From positions 3,100,001 to 3,164,000 of the forward strand of contig NZ_CP016793.1 in NCBI RefSeq assembly GCF_001701025.1: DNA of 64,000 nucleotides, read 5' to 3'. Below, piece by piece: positions 55,286-64,000 of this stretch; positions within the stretch are counted from its first letter, which is position 1; each line of letters begins with the position of its first letter. The notes under the pieces were generated by a model that had not been told where the DNA came from, searched no databases, and saw only the letters and a program-made list of their open reading frames with translations. Position numbers and translations under genes: made by a program. Origin of the DNA: Lentzea guizhouensis. GTDB lineage: Bacteria > Actinomycetota > Actinomycetes > Mycobacteriales > Pseudonocardiaceae.

Positions 55286-57223
55286 GTGGCCAATCCTGAC
55301 CTCGCCCGCATCGTCGCGGAGCACGACGAGGAGATGCCGTCGCGGTCGCTCTCACCGCGGTGGGAACGAGCGCTGTGGGTCGCCGGCCTGCTGATCGCGC
55401 TGCTGGTGCTGAAGCAGGTGTTCTTCCCGTTCGCCAAGGGGAGCCAGTACTACCTGATCATCTTCCTCGCGGTGACGCTGCCGCTGGTGTTCCTGTCGTA
55501 CGGCAAGGGGCACGAGCCGCCGTGGTGGGACTGGGTGCTGGCGCTCGCCGCGTTCGTCGTGGGCGCGTACCCGCTGTTCGGGGGCTACGACGAGTTCCTC
55601 GACCGGCAGGGCCAGCTGACCACGCTCGACGTCGTCGCGGGTGCGGTGCTGCTGGTGTTGATCTTGGAGGCCTGCCGCCGCACGACCGGCTGGGTGCTGC
55701 CGGTGGTGTGCCTGGTGTTCATCGCCTACGCCTACTACGGCGGGTTCCTGCCGCCGACGTGGTCGATCGCGCACTCCGGCGTCGACTTCTCCCAGATCAT
55801 CAACGCCTTCTTCAACGACTTCAGCGGGTTCTACGGGACGCCGCTCGACGTCGCGGCCACCTACATCGTGCTGTTCACGATCTACGGCGCGGTGCTCAAC
55901 GCCTCCGGTGCCGGCAAGTTCTTCGTCGACATCAGCTTCGCGGCGTTCCGGAAGTCCCGCACGGCGCCGGGACGTACGGCGGCGACCGCGGGCTTCCTGC
56001 TGGGCACGGTCTCGGGTTCCGGTACCGCGACCACGGTGTCGCTGGGCGCCGTCACGTGGCCGATGCTGCAGAAGGCCGGATACCCCAGGGAGAACGCGGG
56101 CGGGCTGCTCGCGGCGTCCGGCATCGGCGCGATCCTGTCGCCGCCCACGCTGGGCGCCGCCGCGTTCATCATCGCCGAGTACCTGAAGGTGTCGTACCTG
56201 TCGGTGCTGGTCTGGGCGATCATCCCGACGCTGCTCTACTACCTGGGCATCGCGCTCGCCGTCGAGGCCGACGCGCGCCGGTTCGGGGCCAAGCCGGTCG
56301 ACGTGGACGCGCCGCGGTTCTTCGACGTGCTCAAGCTCGGCTGGTACCACTTCCTGTCGCTCGGGATCATCATCGTGTTCCTGGCGCTGGACATCCCGGT
56401 CTACAAGGCGGTCGTGTACGCGACCGGGGTGGCCGCGCTGTTCGCGTTGGTTAACCACCGGCGCGACTGGTTGCGGTTGATCGCCGACTCGCTGTCGGTC
56501 GGCGTGCGCTCGGCGTTCCCGGTGATCGCGGTCTGCGCGGCGGCGGGTGTCATCACGTCGACGATCACCAAGACCGGGCTGGGGCAGACGCTCGCGGATC
56601 AGTTGGTGCGCCTCGCCTCGGTGCTGGCCTCGGAGCCCGCGGCGGTGCTGATGCTCACGGCGGTGTTCGCGGCCGTGTCGGTGTCGGTGCTCGGGCTCGC
56701 GGTGCCGGTGACGGCGTCGTTCATCATCTCGTGGGTCGTCATCGGGCCGGCGCTCATCACGCTGGGCGTGGAGCCGGCCGAGACCGCGATGTTCATCTTC
56801 TACTACGCGGTGCTGTCGGAGGTGACGCCGCCGACCGCGCTCGCCGCCGTCGCCGCCGCGGCGCTGACCGGCGGCGACGTGATGAAGACGATGTGGCAGA
56901 CGTGGAAGTACACGCTGCCCGCGTTCCTCGTGCCGTTGGCGTTCGTGCTGACCGACGAGGGCGCCGGGCTGCTGCTGCGCGGACCGTTGCTGGACTCGGT
57001 GTGGACGTTCGGAGCGTCCGCGCTGGGGGTCGCCGCACTGGCCGTGCTCACGGGCGGCTGGTTGTTCGGTCCGGCGCGCTGGCCGGAACGCCTGCTGTGC
57101 GTGCCGGCCGCGTTGTTCCTGCTTTACCTGCAGCCGTTGACGATCGCCATCGGGGCCGGGTTCCTCGTGGTGGCCGTGGCGGTCCACCTGGTCACACGTA
57201 GGAGGGTTCCTGATGCTGCGTAA
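55286..57223 (+). CDS. TRAP transporter fused permease (4TM + 12TM)
   Basis: 645 aa. Small and large TRAP membrane subunits are fused, as in TAXI systems: an N-terminal four-helix part, then DctM-like repeats (FLLGTVSGSGTATTVSLGAV, GIGAILSPPTLGAAAFIIAE, VLSEVTPPTALAAVAAAALT). Uptake is driven by an ion gradient. TACGGT is 6 nt before the GTG start. Its end overlaps the binding-protein gene by 11 bp. Confidence 0.93.
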   Translation: MANPDLARIVAEHDEEMPSRSLSPRWERALWVAGLLIALLVLKQVFFPFAKGSQYYLIIFLAVTLPLVFLSYGKGHEPPWWDWVLALAAFVVGAYPLFGGYDEFLDRQGQLTTLDVVAGAVLLVLILEACRRTTGWVLPVVCLVFIAYAYYGGFLPPTWSIAHSGVDFSQIINAFFNDFSGFYGTPLDVAATYIVLFTIYGAVLNASGAGKFFVDISFAAFRKSRTAPGRTAATAGFLLGTVSGSGTATTVSLGAVTWPMLQKAGYPRENAGGLLAASGIGAILSPPTLGAAAFIIAEYLKVSYLSVLVWAIIPTLLYYLGIALAVEADARRFGAKPVDVDAPRFFDVLKLGWYHFLSLGIIIVFLALDIPVYKAVVYATGVAALFALVNHRRDWLRLIADSLSVGVRSAFPVIAVCAAAGVITSTITKTGLGQTLADQLVRLASVLASEPAAVLMLTAVFAAVSVSVLGLAVPVTASFIISWVVIGPALITLGVEPAETAMFIFYYAVLSEVTPPTALAAVAAAALTGGDVMKTMWQTWKYTLPAFLVPLAFVLTDEGAGLLLRGPLLDSVWTFGASALGVAALAVLTGGWLFGPARWPERLLCVPAALFLLYLQPLTIAIGAGFLVVAVAVHLVTRRRVPDAA

Positions 57224-58190
57224 GTACGCGGTCGGTGCGATCGCTTTGGCGCTCGTGGTTTCCGGGTGTGGTGGCAAACGCACGCCCACGACGCCGGACG
57301 CGGGCAGCGGTTCGCAGGCGTCCTGTGAAGCGTCGGACGGGCGGATCACGATCGCGACCGGCAACTCCGGTGGTGTCTACTTCGTGGTCGGCGGCGGTCT
57401 GGCGAAGCTGATCAGCGACAACTCGAAGCTGAAGGCGTCGTCGGCGGAGACCGGCGCGTCCGTGCAGAACATCCAGCAGCTCGTCAGTGGCACTTACGAC
57501 ATCGCGTTCTCGCTGGCCGACACCGCCGCGGACGCCGTCAACGGCACCGGGGCGTTCACGACCAAGCAGAAGGTCTCCGCGCTGTCGCGGATCTACCCGA
57601 ACTACACCCAGGTGCTCGTCCGGGCCGACTCCGGGATCAACTCGATCGCGGACATGAAGGGCAAGCGGATCTCGACCGGCTCGCCGAAGTCCGGCACCGA
57701 GGTCATCGCGGGCCGGCTGCTGAAGTCCGCCGGTCTCAACATCGACTCGGACGTCTCCGCCCAGCGCCTGGACCTCACCAAGACCGCGGACGGGATGAAG
57801 GACGGCAGCATCGACGGCCTCATCTGGTCGGGCGGCCTGCCGACGCCGCAGATCACCGACATCACGACGTCTCTCAAGGACCGGGTGAAGTTCATCGACC
57901 TCACGCCGATGCTGCCGGAGATGAAGAAGATCAGCCCGGTGTACGACACCGCCAAGATCCCGGCGGCGACCTACGGCGTCGCCGAGGTGTCCACGATCGT
58001 GGTGCCGAACCTGCTGCTCGTGCGGGACGACTTCGCGGCCAACAACGCCTGCGCGGTGACCAAGCTGATCTTCGACAAGAAGGCCGACCTGGAGAAGGTT
58101 CACCCGGCCGTGAAGGACATCGACAAGGCCAAGGCGTCGGCGTCCGACCCGGTCCCGCTGCACCCAGGAGCGAAGCAGGCCCTCGGCTGA
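57213..58190 (+). CDS. TAXI-family TRAP solute-binding lipoprotein
   Basis: 325 aa. Lipobox [13 protein letters not shown] features: [56 protein letters not shown] and [20 protein letters not shown]. Binds the substrate (glutamate, 2-oxoglutarate or similar in known cases) for the fused permease upstream. Confidence 0.93.
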   Translation: MLRKYAVGAIALALVVSGCGGKRTPTTPDAGSGSQASCEASDGRITIATGNSGGVYFVVGGGLAKLISDNSKLKASSAETGASVQNIQQLVSGTYDIAFSLADTAADAVNGTGAFTTKQKVSALSRIYPNYTQVLVRADSGINSIADMKGKRISTGSPKSGTEVIAGRLLKSAGLNIDSDVSAQRLDLTKTADGMKDGSIDGLIWSGGLPTPQITDITTSLKDRVKFIDLTPMLPEMKKISPVYDTAKIPAATYGVAEVSTIVVPNLLLVRDDFAANNACAVTKLIFDKKADLEKVHPAVKDIDKAKASASDPVPLHPGAKQALG

Positions 58191-58206
58191 ACTACGCTCA
58201 GGCACC

Positions 58207-59463
58207 GTGCGCGTCCTGGTCATCGGGTCTGGAGCCCGTGAGCATGCCCTTGTCCTCGCGTTGTCGCGCGACCCGCAGCTGACTGCTCTGGCGTGCGCGC
58301 CAGGTAACGCAGGCATCGCCGGGCACGCCGAGATCTACGGCGTGGACGTCGCAGATGCCTCTGCGGTCGCCGGCCTCGCGAAGGAGTGGAAGGCCGACCT
58401 CGTCGTCATCGGCCCCGAGCAACCGCTGGTCGCCGGGGCCGCCGACGCTGTCCGCGAGCTCGGCATCCCGTGTTTCGGGCCCTCGAAGGCTGCCGCCTGC
58501 ATCGAGGGTTCGAAGGCGTTCGCGAAGGACGTCATGAACGCCGCGGGGGTGCCGACCGCCCACAGCGAGGTCGTCGACAACCCGGCCCGGCTCGACGCCG
58601 CCCTGGGGCGGTTCGGGCCGACCTGGGTGGTGAAGGACGACGGTCTCGCGGCGGGCAAGGGCGTCGTGGTCACGTCCGACCTGGCCGCCGCCCGTGCGCA
58701 CGCGATGACGTTGCTCGACGGCGGCCACCCGGTGCTGCTGGAGTCCTTCCTGGACGGCCCGGAGGTGTCGCTGTTCTGCGTCACCGACGGCGTGTCGGTG
58801 GTGCCGCTGATCCCGGCGCAGGACTTCAAGCGCGTCGGTGACGGCGACGCCGGGCCGAACACGGGTGGCATGGGTGCGTACGCGCCGCTGCCGTGGGCGC
58901 CTGAAGGTCTTGTTTCCGAGATCGTCTCGCGGTGTGTCCAGCCGGTGGTCGACGAGCTGCGTGCGCGCGAGACGCCGTTCGTCGGGCTGCTGTACGCGGG
59001 TCTGGCGCTGACGTCCTCCGGCGTGCAGGTGATCGAGTTCAACTGCCGCTTCGGCGACCCGGAGACGCAGTCGGTGCTGGCGCTGCTGAAGTCGCCGATC
59101 TCGACGCTGTTCCTCGCCGCGGCGAACGGTTCTTTGGCGTCGTTGGAGCCGTTGGAGTGGGAGAACGGCTACGCGGTGACCGTCGTGGTCGCCGCCGAGG
59201 GCTACCCCGGCCGCCCGCGCACCGGTGACGTGATCACCGGCTCCGAGTCCGAGGGCGTGCTGCACGCCGGCACCCGTCGCCGCGAGGACGGCGCCGTGGT
59301 GTCCGCCGGTGGCCGCGTGCTGTCGGTCGTGGGCACCGGCAAGTCGCTGGCGAAGGCGCGGGACCGGGCCTACAAGAAGATCGCCGACATCCACCTGACC
59401 GGCTCGCACCACCGTTCGGACATCGCGCTGAAGGCCGTCGAAAACCAGATCACGGTGCCGTGA
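58207..59463 (+). CDS. purD: Phosphoribosylamine-glycine ligase
   Basis: 418 aa ATP-grasp enzyme, second step of purine synthesis. [20 protein letters not shown] at the N-terminus, [57 protein letters not shown] and [26 protein letters not shown] (58193-58198) is 8 nt before the GTG, the leaderless layout. Confidence 0.97.
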   Translation: MRVLVIGSGAREHALVLALSRDPQLTALACAPGNAGIAGHAEIYGVDVADASAVAGLAKEWKADLVVIGPEQPLVAGAADAVRELGIPCFGPSKAAACIEGSKAFAKDVMNAAGVPTAHSEVVDNPARLDAALGRFGPTWVVKDDGLAAGKGVVVTSDLAAARAHAMTLLDGGHPVLLESFLDGPEVSLFCVTDGVSVVPLIPAQDFKRVGDGDAGPNTGGMGAYAPLPWAPEGLVSEIVSRCVQPVVDELRARETPFVGLLYAGLALTSSGVQVIEFNCRFGDPETQSVLALLKSPISTLFLAAANGSLASLEPLEWENGYAVTVVVAAEGYPGRPRTGDVITGSESEGVLHAGTRRREDGAVVSAGGRVLSVVGTGKSLAKARDRAYKKIADIHLTGSHHRSDIALKAVENQITVP

Positions 59464-59473
59464 GCCTGCTCGG

Positions 59474-59948
59474 GTGCGTCCTGGGCAGGGCGGTGACGGC
59501 CTGGGTGCGCCTGGCCACACGTGCATCACCGCGTTGAAGCACAACGAGAAGAACAACTCGAAGGGCTGCGGCGGCGTCATGCGCGCCGCCCCCGTCGCCG
59601 TGGTCCTCGGACGTGCGCGAGGTCTTCACCCTGGCGGTGGGGACGGCGCGGATGACCCACCACCACCCCAGCGGCTACCTGTCCGCGGGAGTGCTGGCAG
59701 CGATCGTGCGTTCTTCGCTGGACGGCGCCGACCTGCCGTCAGCCGTGTCCGTCGCACGAGCCGAGCTGGTCCGCTGGGACGGCCACTCCGAGCAGACCAC
59801 GTTGCTGGACAAGGTGGTCTGCCTCGGTGTTCTCCCGCCTGAGGAGATCGAGTCCGAGCTCGGCGGCGGCGGTGACACCGTTCCCGAGGCGTGGCTCTCG
59901 GTCCTGGAGCTGCGGGACGTGGCCGAACGCCTCTGCCTCAGCTGGTGA
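59474..59948 (+). pseudogene. ADP-ribosylglycohydrolase (DraG-like) remnant
   Basis: Two frames share pieces of one family. The first (from 59474) reads GAPGHTCITALKHNEKNNSK then GCGGVMRAAPVAVVLG. The second (from 59613) reads VFTLAVGTARMTHHHPSGYL then SAGVLAAIVRSSLDGADLPS. Together they resemble the middle of an ADP-ribosylglycohydrolase, including the NxSKGCGGVMR and H-PSGYL motifs. The N-terminal third, with most metal ligands, and the C-terminus are gone, and a frameshift separates the halves near 59605. A dead relic. Confidence 0.75.
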
Positions 59949-60786
59949 CCGGAATCCACAGCTCGGCCCTGGCCGTGTCGCCGTCGATCTCCGTGCGCAA
60001 CATCGACGGCCCTTCGACGCTCTCGTAGCTGGTGGACGGGAACCACTGCGTGTACACGTCCCGCCACATGTACTGGATCGTCTCCGGGAACGGCCCTTCG
60101 CTGGTGAAGACCGCCCACGTGTTCTTCGGAACCGTGATGGTCTCCATGTCCTCCGGCGCCTCCTTGGTGGTCACCACACCGTGGAAGTAGTCGAGGTGAT
60201 CTCCCTCCTGGTTCCCTTCCTGGTTGCTGGTGAGCGCCACCAGCCCCTGCGGATCGCTGTCGCTGAGCTGTTCCATGCGCTCCAGCACCGGCCGCCCGAT
60301 GCCCTTGATGAACTCCACGATCGCCGGGTTCATCCCCAGGTGCACCAACGGCACCCGCGTCCCCCGCCCCACGACCTGGAACGCTTCCTTCTCCACGACC
60401 CGGTACTCCATGCTCGCACTCCCCTCGATCGTCAGCGTGAACCTCAGCACCTGCTGCGACTGCAACGGTTTCCTGGTGCTGCGCGCCTCCTGCGGCCCAA
60501 CCCCGTGCATGGCCCTGAACGCCCGCGCAAAAGCCTCGTTGGACCCGTAACCCCACCTGACGGCAACGTCGAGCAGCGAACTCTGTCCACTGAGGACCTC
60601 ACTCGCCGCCATGGTGAGCCTTCTGCGCCTGATGTACTCGCTCAGCGGAATCCCCGCGAGCGCCGAGAACATCCGCCGGAAGTGGTACTCCGAACTGCCC
60701 GCGATCCGCGCGAGCTCCTTCACGTCCACCTCGCGGTCGAGGTTGTCCTCGATGTGGGCCATGGCCTGGTTGAGTCGTTCCAGCAC
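59938..60786 (-). CDS. AraC-family regulator with GyrI-like effector domain
   Basis: 282 aa. Two AraC helix-turn-helix motifs come first (VKELARIAGSSEYHFRRMFS, LDVAVRWGYGSNEAFARAFR), then a GyrI-like/Bacterial transcription activator domain (MEYRVVEKEAFQVVGRGTRV to RTEIDGDTARAELWIPV). This Rob/SoxS-like layout is linked to sensing small amphipathic drugs. GTG 60786 (product begins VLERLNQAMAHIEDN) is chosen because TAGCGT (60794-60799) is 7 nt upstream; ATG 60816 would place that element inside the gene. Overlaps the DraG relic by 11 bp. Confidence 0.92.
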   Translation of the reverse strand: MLERLNQAMAHIEDNLDREVDVKELARIAGSSEYHFRRMFSALAGIPLSEYIRRRRLTMAASEVLSGQSSLLDVAVRWGYGSNEAFARAFRAMHGVGPQEARSTRKPLQSQQVLRFTLTIEGSASMEYRVVEKEAFQVVGRGTRVPLVHLGMNPAIVEFIKGIGRPVLERMEQLSDSDPQGLVALTSNQEGNQEGDHLDYFHGVVTTKEAPEDMETITVPKNTWAVFTSEGPFPETIQYMWRDVYTQWFPSTSYESVEGPSMLRTEIDGDTARAELWIPVTS

Positions 60787-60796
60787 GCGACCAACG

Positions 60797-61050
60797 CTAT
60801 GGGTCGCGGCGCGCATGCACCCGACTTCCTGTGCCCGGTCCGATCGCCTTGGCGACGCTCTCAGCACCGGTCTTGGCGACGGTGTTGGCGACGGGCGTGA
60901 ACTTCTCGATGAACGCCTGCACGTCCTCCGGCGCCCGCTGCCCGTAGGGCGTGAGCTCTTCGAGCAGGCTCACCGGCGTGAGCGCACACGCGTCCAGCGG
61001 AAACGAACCCTGAGTGACGGGGAACCAACAAGGGGTGGTGTTCGTCGAAG
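60797..61050 (-). pseudogene. Coding-like fragment without a start
   Basis: On the minus strand an open frame with very high GC3 reads ACALTPVSLLEELTPYGQRA then PEDVQAFIEKFTPVANTVAK, ending at a TAG at 60797-60799. It has no start codon with a ribosome site and no recognised family. Probably the tail of a truncated gene, lying in the 343-nt gap between the AraC gene and the type VII cassette. Confidence 0.45.
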
Positions 61051-61129
61051 TACCGGCACGTCTTACGCGGGCGTTGGTAGCCTGCGAAGCGAGACCGAAC
61101 CGTCACCAACCGTACGGGGGTAGGACGTC

Positions 61130-61588
61130 GTGACACAGGAGAACGCGGGGGCGGATGCCGTTCTCGGTGCCGCTGCGACGCTGGCGGCGGGTGGAGCGAT
61201 CGGAGCCGCGGTCGGCGCCTTCAAGGTCGCCTCGGCTGCGCTGGACAGGATGTCGAGTGCCGGGCCCCAGCAGTTCGAGGTCAACGAGAAGACCGTCCTC
61301 GACGCCGGGCGCCTCATCCAGGACCAGGCCAAGGCGCTGAACGACGCGTTGAACATGCACATGTTCGGCCTGAGGATCCCTGCTGACGCGCATGCCGCGG
61401 ACCGGGTGAGCGCGGACATCGTCGAGGCGTGGAACGACAGGCTGGTCGACAACCCGGATTCCTACGCGAACCGCGTGCTCGACTACATCAAGAATTTGAA
61501 CGGCTTGGGTGAGCAGCTGAAGGCCGCGGCAGAGCAGTACAAGCTCAGCGAGGAAGACATCACTGCGACGTTCGGACCGAAGGCGTGA
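61130..61588 (+). CDS. Probable type VII secretion substrate (PE/WXG-like helical protein)
   Basis: 152 aa. A Gly/Ala-rich N-terminal helix pair (VLGAAATLAAGGAIGAAVGA) is followed by long helices. The C-terminal YxxxE-type signal (EQYKLSEEDI) fits the general type VII export motif. It is first of four genes with a DUF3558 lipoprotein, a PPE-like protein and EspG, a recurrent Pseudonocardiaceae cassette. GTG start; the next gene overlaps by 4 nt. Confidence 0.65.
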   Translation: MTQENAGADAVLGAAATLAAGGAIGAAVGAFKVASAALDRMSSAGPQQFEVNEKTVLDAGRLIQDQAKALNDALNMHMFGLRIPADAHAADRVSADIVEAWNDRLVDNPDSYANRVLDYIKNLNGLGEQLKAAAEQYKLSEEDITATFGPKA

Positions 61589-62175
61589 CCAAGTACACCG
61601 GCAAGATTTTCGTTCTGGCTGCTTTTGCCGCCGCCACCGTTTCCGCGTGCACCGGCGGGGGTGAGCAGGGCAAGGCCACGACTCCGTCGGCGCCGCCGCC
61701 TTCTTCGTCCGACTCGTCGCAGGAGCTGCCTTCCCGGCCTCAGGAGCTGAAGGTCGACGGTGTCGACCCGTGCAAGCTGCTGACGGCCGACCAGATGAAG
61801 CAGATCAAGGTCGCGTCCACGAAATCGGTGCAACCCAACATCGTGGACAAAAAGCCATCTCCTGCGTGCTTCTACCAGAACAGCCTCGACTACACCTACA
61901 CGGTCGGAGTCGTCACGCACAACGGCGTTCCCTACTGGCTGCGAAGCGGCGGCACGGTGGAGTCGAAACTGGTCGACGTCTCCGGCTACGGCGCGGCCGA
62001 GATCAAGTTCGTCGGCACGAATGACGTCGACTGCGCGATTGCGGTCGACGTTGCGGATGGCCAGCAGCTCTTCGTGAGCTACAAGCCGCTCAACACGGAA
62101 TCGCAAGAAGAAATGTGTGGAAAAGCCAAGACCGCCGCAGGGCTCGCGCTCGTGACGCTCAAGACCTTGAAGTGA
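61585..62175 (+). CDS. DUF3558 lipoprotein
   Basis: 196 aa. Lipobox AAFAAATVSACTGG, a Pro/Ser-rich linker, then the DUF3558 domain with VDGVDPCKLLTADQMKQIKV, PACFYQNSLDYTYTVGV and VDCAIAVDVADGQQLFVS, with a Cys pattern for disulphides. Found beside PPE-like and EspG genes in this order; function unknown. GTGA overlap with the gene before. Confidence 0.85.
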   Translation: MTKYTGKIFVLAAFAAATVSACTGGGEQGKATTPSAPPPSSSDSSQELPSRPQELKVDGVDPCKLLTADQMKQIKVASTKSVQPNIVDKKPSPACFYQNSLDYTYTVGVVTHNGVPYWLRSGGTVESKLVDVSGYGAAEIKFVGTNDVDCAIAVDVADGQQLFVSYKPLNTESQEEMCGKAKTAAGLALVTLKTLK

Positions 62176-62184
62176 GGGGTAGGT

Positions 62185-63500
62185 ATGTCAGGGTATCGAC
62201 AGCTCACTGACTGGAACTTCGACGGCTGGTCCAACCAGGAGCTGGCCGACGAAGTCAAGAAGCTCTCGAACGGCACGCTCGCACACGACTTCGGCGAGGC
62301 TTCCAACCACCTGCGCCAGCTGGCCAACAGTCTCACGGACGTGGACCGCGAACTTCGCGCGAAGCTGAAAGAACTCGGCATCGCCTGGCAGGGCGCCGCA
62401 GGCGAGAACGCCAACAAGCACGTCGAGGTCAGCGCGGGGAACGCCACCGAGGCGACCGAGGCCACCGAGCAGAACTCCGATGCGATGGCTCGGCAGGGCG
62501 AAAGCAACAGCCAGGCTCGGTACAGCACCCCGGAACCCCAGACGTTGCGCGGTGACACCGAGCGGAACCTGTTCGACAAGGGTGCCGGCCTGCTCGGTTT
62601 CGAGACCGACCACGCGGCCGAGGTCGCGGCGACCAACAAGGCGCGTCAGGAGGCCATCGACGGCCTGAACGGTTATGTCACCGGCAGTGAAGGGGCGCTG
62701 AACGACTTCCGGCCTCCGCCCCCGGCTCCTGAAATCGTGGTGAGCAGCGCTCCTGTCTCCACGTCGGTTGGCGCTCAGGTCGGCCTGCCCAGCGGCGGTC
62801 CTCCCGGAGTCACCGGCGGTCCCGGCTTCACCGGCACCCCGGGCTCGCCCGGATCTCCCGGCGTCCCGGTCGCCCCCGTCCCCAACACCCCCGGCGGCAC
62901 GACCGGCATCCTCCCCGGCACCGGCACTCCCGGCCCCATCGCCACCGGCCCCGGCCTCCCCAAGCCCTTCGGCTCCCGCTCCCGGTCGCCGCCACCGCGG
63001 CCACCGCGGCGGCAGCCGGCCTGGCAGGAGCCGCGGGCAACGCGCGCGGCCGCAGGTCGTCGGCGGCGGGCGTGGTCCGTCCCAGGCCCCGAAGACGCCG
63101 ATCGCCCCGGCTGGTCCGAAGGGTGCCCGAGCACCATCGGCGCCGGCGGCAAGGGTGGCGGACCCGGCGGTGGCGCTGGTGGTCCCGGCGCTGGTGGTCC
63201 TGGCGCCGGTGCCGGTGGCACGGGTGCGGCCGGCAAGGGCGTTCCGGCAGCATGACGCCGGGTGGCGCCGCGGGCGTCGGTGCCGACGCGAACCGGCCCG
63301 GTGCGGCCGCCGCGAAGGGTGGCGTCGCCGCGGGCAAGGGGGCCGGGTCGCTCATGTCCCCCGCCGCCGGTGCGGCCAAGGGCGAGGGCGACGAGGACAC
63401 CGAGCACGTGCGCAAGTACGGCGTCGACTCGGATGACGTGTTCGGTGACGAGCGCATGGTGGTGCAGTCGGTCATCGGCGAAGAACCGAAGGACAAGTAG
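62185..63500 (+). pseudogene. PPE-domain-like type VII protein with broken reading frame
   Basis: The N-terminal 180 residues are intact: WSNQELADEVKKLSNGTLAH, LRQLANSLTDVDRELRAKLK, and a WQG turn (GIAWQGAAGENANKHVEV). A Pro/Gly-rich stretch follows. From about 62965 the plausible protein hops frame four times, always by -1, reaching the acidic C-terminus (EDTEHVRKYGVDSDDVFGDE, VVQSVIGEEPKDK) at 63500. The uninterrupted frame would stop at 63255. Four shifts the same way in GC-rich sequence look like indel sequencing errors, though decay is possible. Confidence 0.75.
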
Positions 63501-63506
63501 ATCCCT

Positions 63507-64000
63507 TGAGCTCACCAGGTTCTGTGGTTCTGTCCACAGTGGAGTTCGCCGTGGTCTGGGAGGCGCAACGCCTCCCAGCCGCCCACGTCGCGCTCGACAC
63601 GCGGATTCCCTCCATCACCCACACCGAGAAGGCCGAGGTGGTGAAACGGGCCTGGGAGTCGCTCGAATCGCGCGGCCTGGCCGGCAACGGCCGGGTCGTG
63701 CCCGAGCTCGCGGACGGGTTCGCGTTGCTCGCGAACGCGCAGATGTCGATCGACCTGTGGATCTGGGCCGACCGGCAGATCAGCGGGCTGGCCGCGGCCG
63801 TGGGCGACGAGGCCATCCTCGCCGTCCAGGACCGCGACGAGATGTGGCTGATCGAGGCGCGCGGCACGGCACTGGCCGAGGCCGCGGTGTCGGTGGCCGG
63901 TGAGATGCCGGCCGGGTTCGGGCGCTCGATCAGCCTGCCGTACGACGACCTGGTCGCCGCGGCCAAGGACGTCGGCCAGGACGCCCAGCGGTTGATCACC
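63507..64000 (+). CDS. EspG-family ESX secretion chaperone, 5' part
   Basis: At least 164 residues, running off the window. Start TTG 63507 or GTG 63525. VVLSTVEFAVVWEAQRLPAA, then DLWIWADRQISGLAAAVGDE and AILAVQDRDEMWLIEARGTA fit the EspG fold. EspG binds PE-PPE-type substrates in the cytosol and keeps them export-ready. Its place after the PPE-like gene fits that role. Confidence 0.85.

Noticed and set aside
53816..57364. Very long antisense frames opposite the CPA1 antiporter and TRAP permease
   Set aside because: Arg/Gln/His-rich shadows of two clear membrane protein genes.

Overview
The window is high-GC actinobacterial chromosome, most likely from a Pseudonocardiaceae/Actinosynnemataceae-type genus (Lentzea, Saccharothrix, Amycolatopsis or a relative). 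The grounds are very high third-position GC, frequent GTG/TTG starts, DasR-type and HspR-type operators, an F420-type luciferase-like oxidoreductase, and type VII secretion accessory genes of the EspG / PPE-like / DUF3558 kind. From memory of the Mycobacterium tuberculosis map, much of the conserved content matches the Rv0352-Rv0385 neighbourhood (dnaJ, hspR, purA, fba, dedA, GH76, trmH, pyrE, clpB, flavohaemoglobin), but reordered and opened by accessory genes.

Layout. 1-9 kb: 3' end of dnaJ, hspR, a TetR/NmrA-type pair with twin operators, a PNPOx-like protein divergent from a flavohaemoglobin, glyA under a ZTP riboswitch, and an MFS exporter. 9-19 kb: clpB behind a HAIR (HspR) site, small conserved proteins, a three-gene WXG/ESX-like cassette, pyrE. 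19-25 kb: TrmH/SpoU methyltransferase, GH76, a LacI-controlled sugar locus with two kinases, DedA. 25-33 kb: GlcD-like FAD oxidase, two secreted proteins, a GH18 chitinase with a DasR box, and a frameshifted FAD monooxygenase with its TetR regulator. 33-42 kb: second DedA, the nagK-nagA operon with a DasR box, an ECF-type sigma factor, YciI, oxidoreductases, class II aldolase fba. 42-49 kb: HxlR/NmrA pair, membrane proteins, DUF3151, FUSC-like protein, secreted HNH nuclease, purA. 49-54 kb: ssuCBA sulfonate transporter followed by an ssuD that has lost its middle, and a secreted GDPD. 54-60 kb: CPA1 antiporter, TAXI-TRAP transporter, purD, an ADP-ribosylglycohydrolase remnant, an AraC/GyrI regulator. 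61-64 kb: type VII secretion cassette running off the end.

Regulatory logic visible in sequence: HspR is encoded at 557 and its operator lies before clpB. DasR-like boxes link the chitinase with GlcNAc-6-P catabolism. A ZTP aptamer links glyA to folate/purine status. About sixteen genes share a TAN3T (in one case TGTAAT) -10 element 6-8 nt before the start codon, the layout expected of leaderless transcripts. No tRNA, rRNA, CRISPR array, insertion sequence or prophage was recognised.
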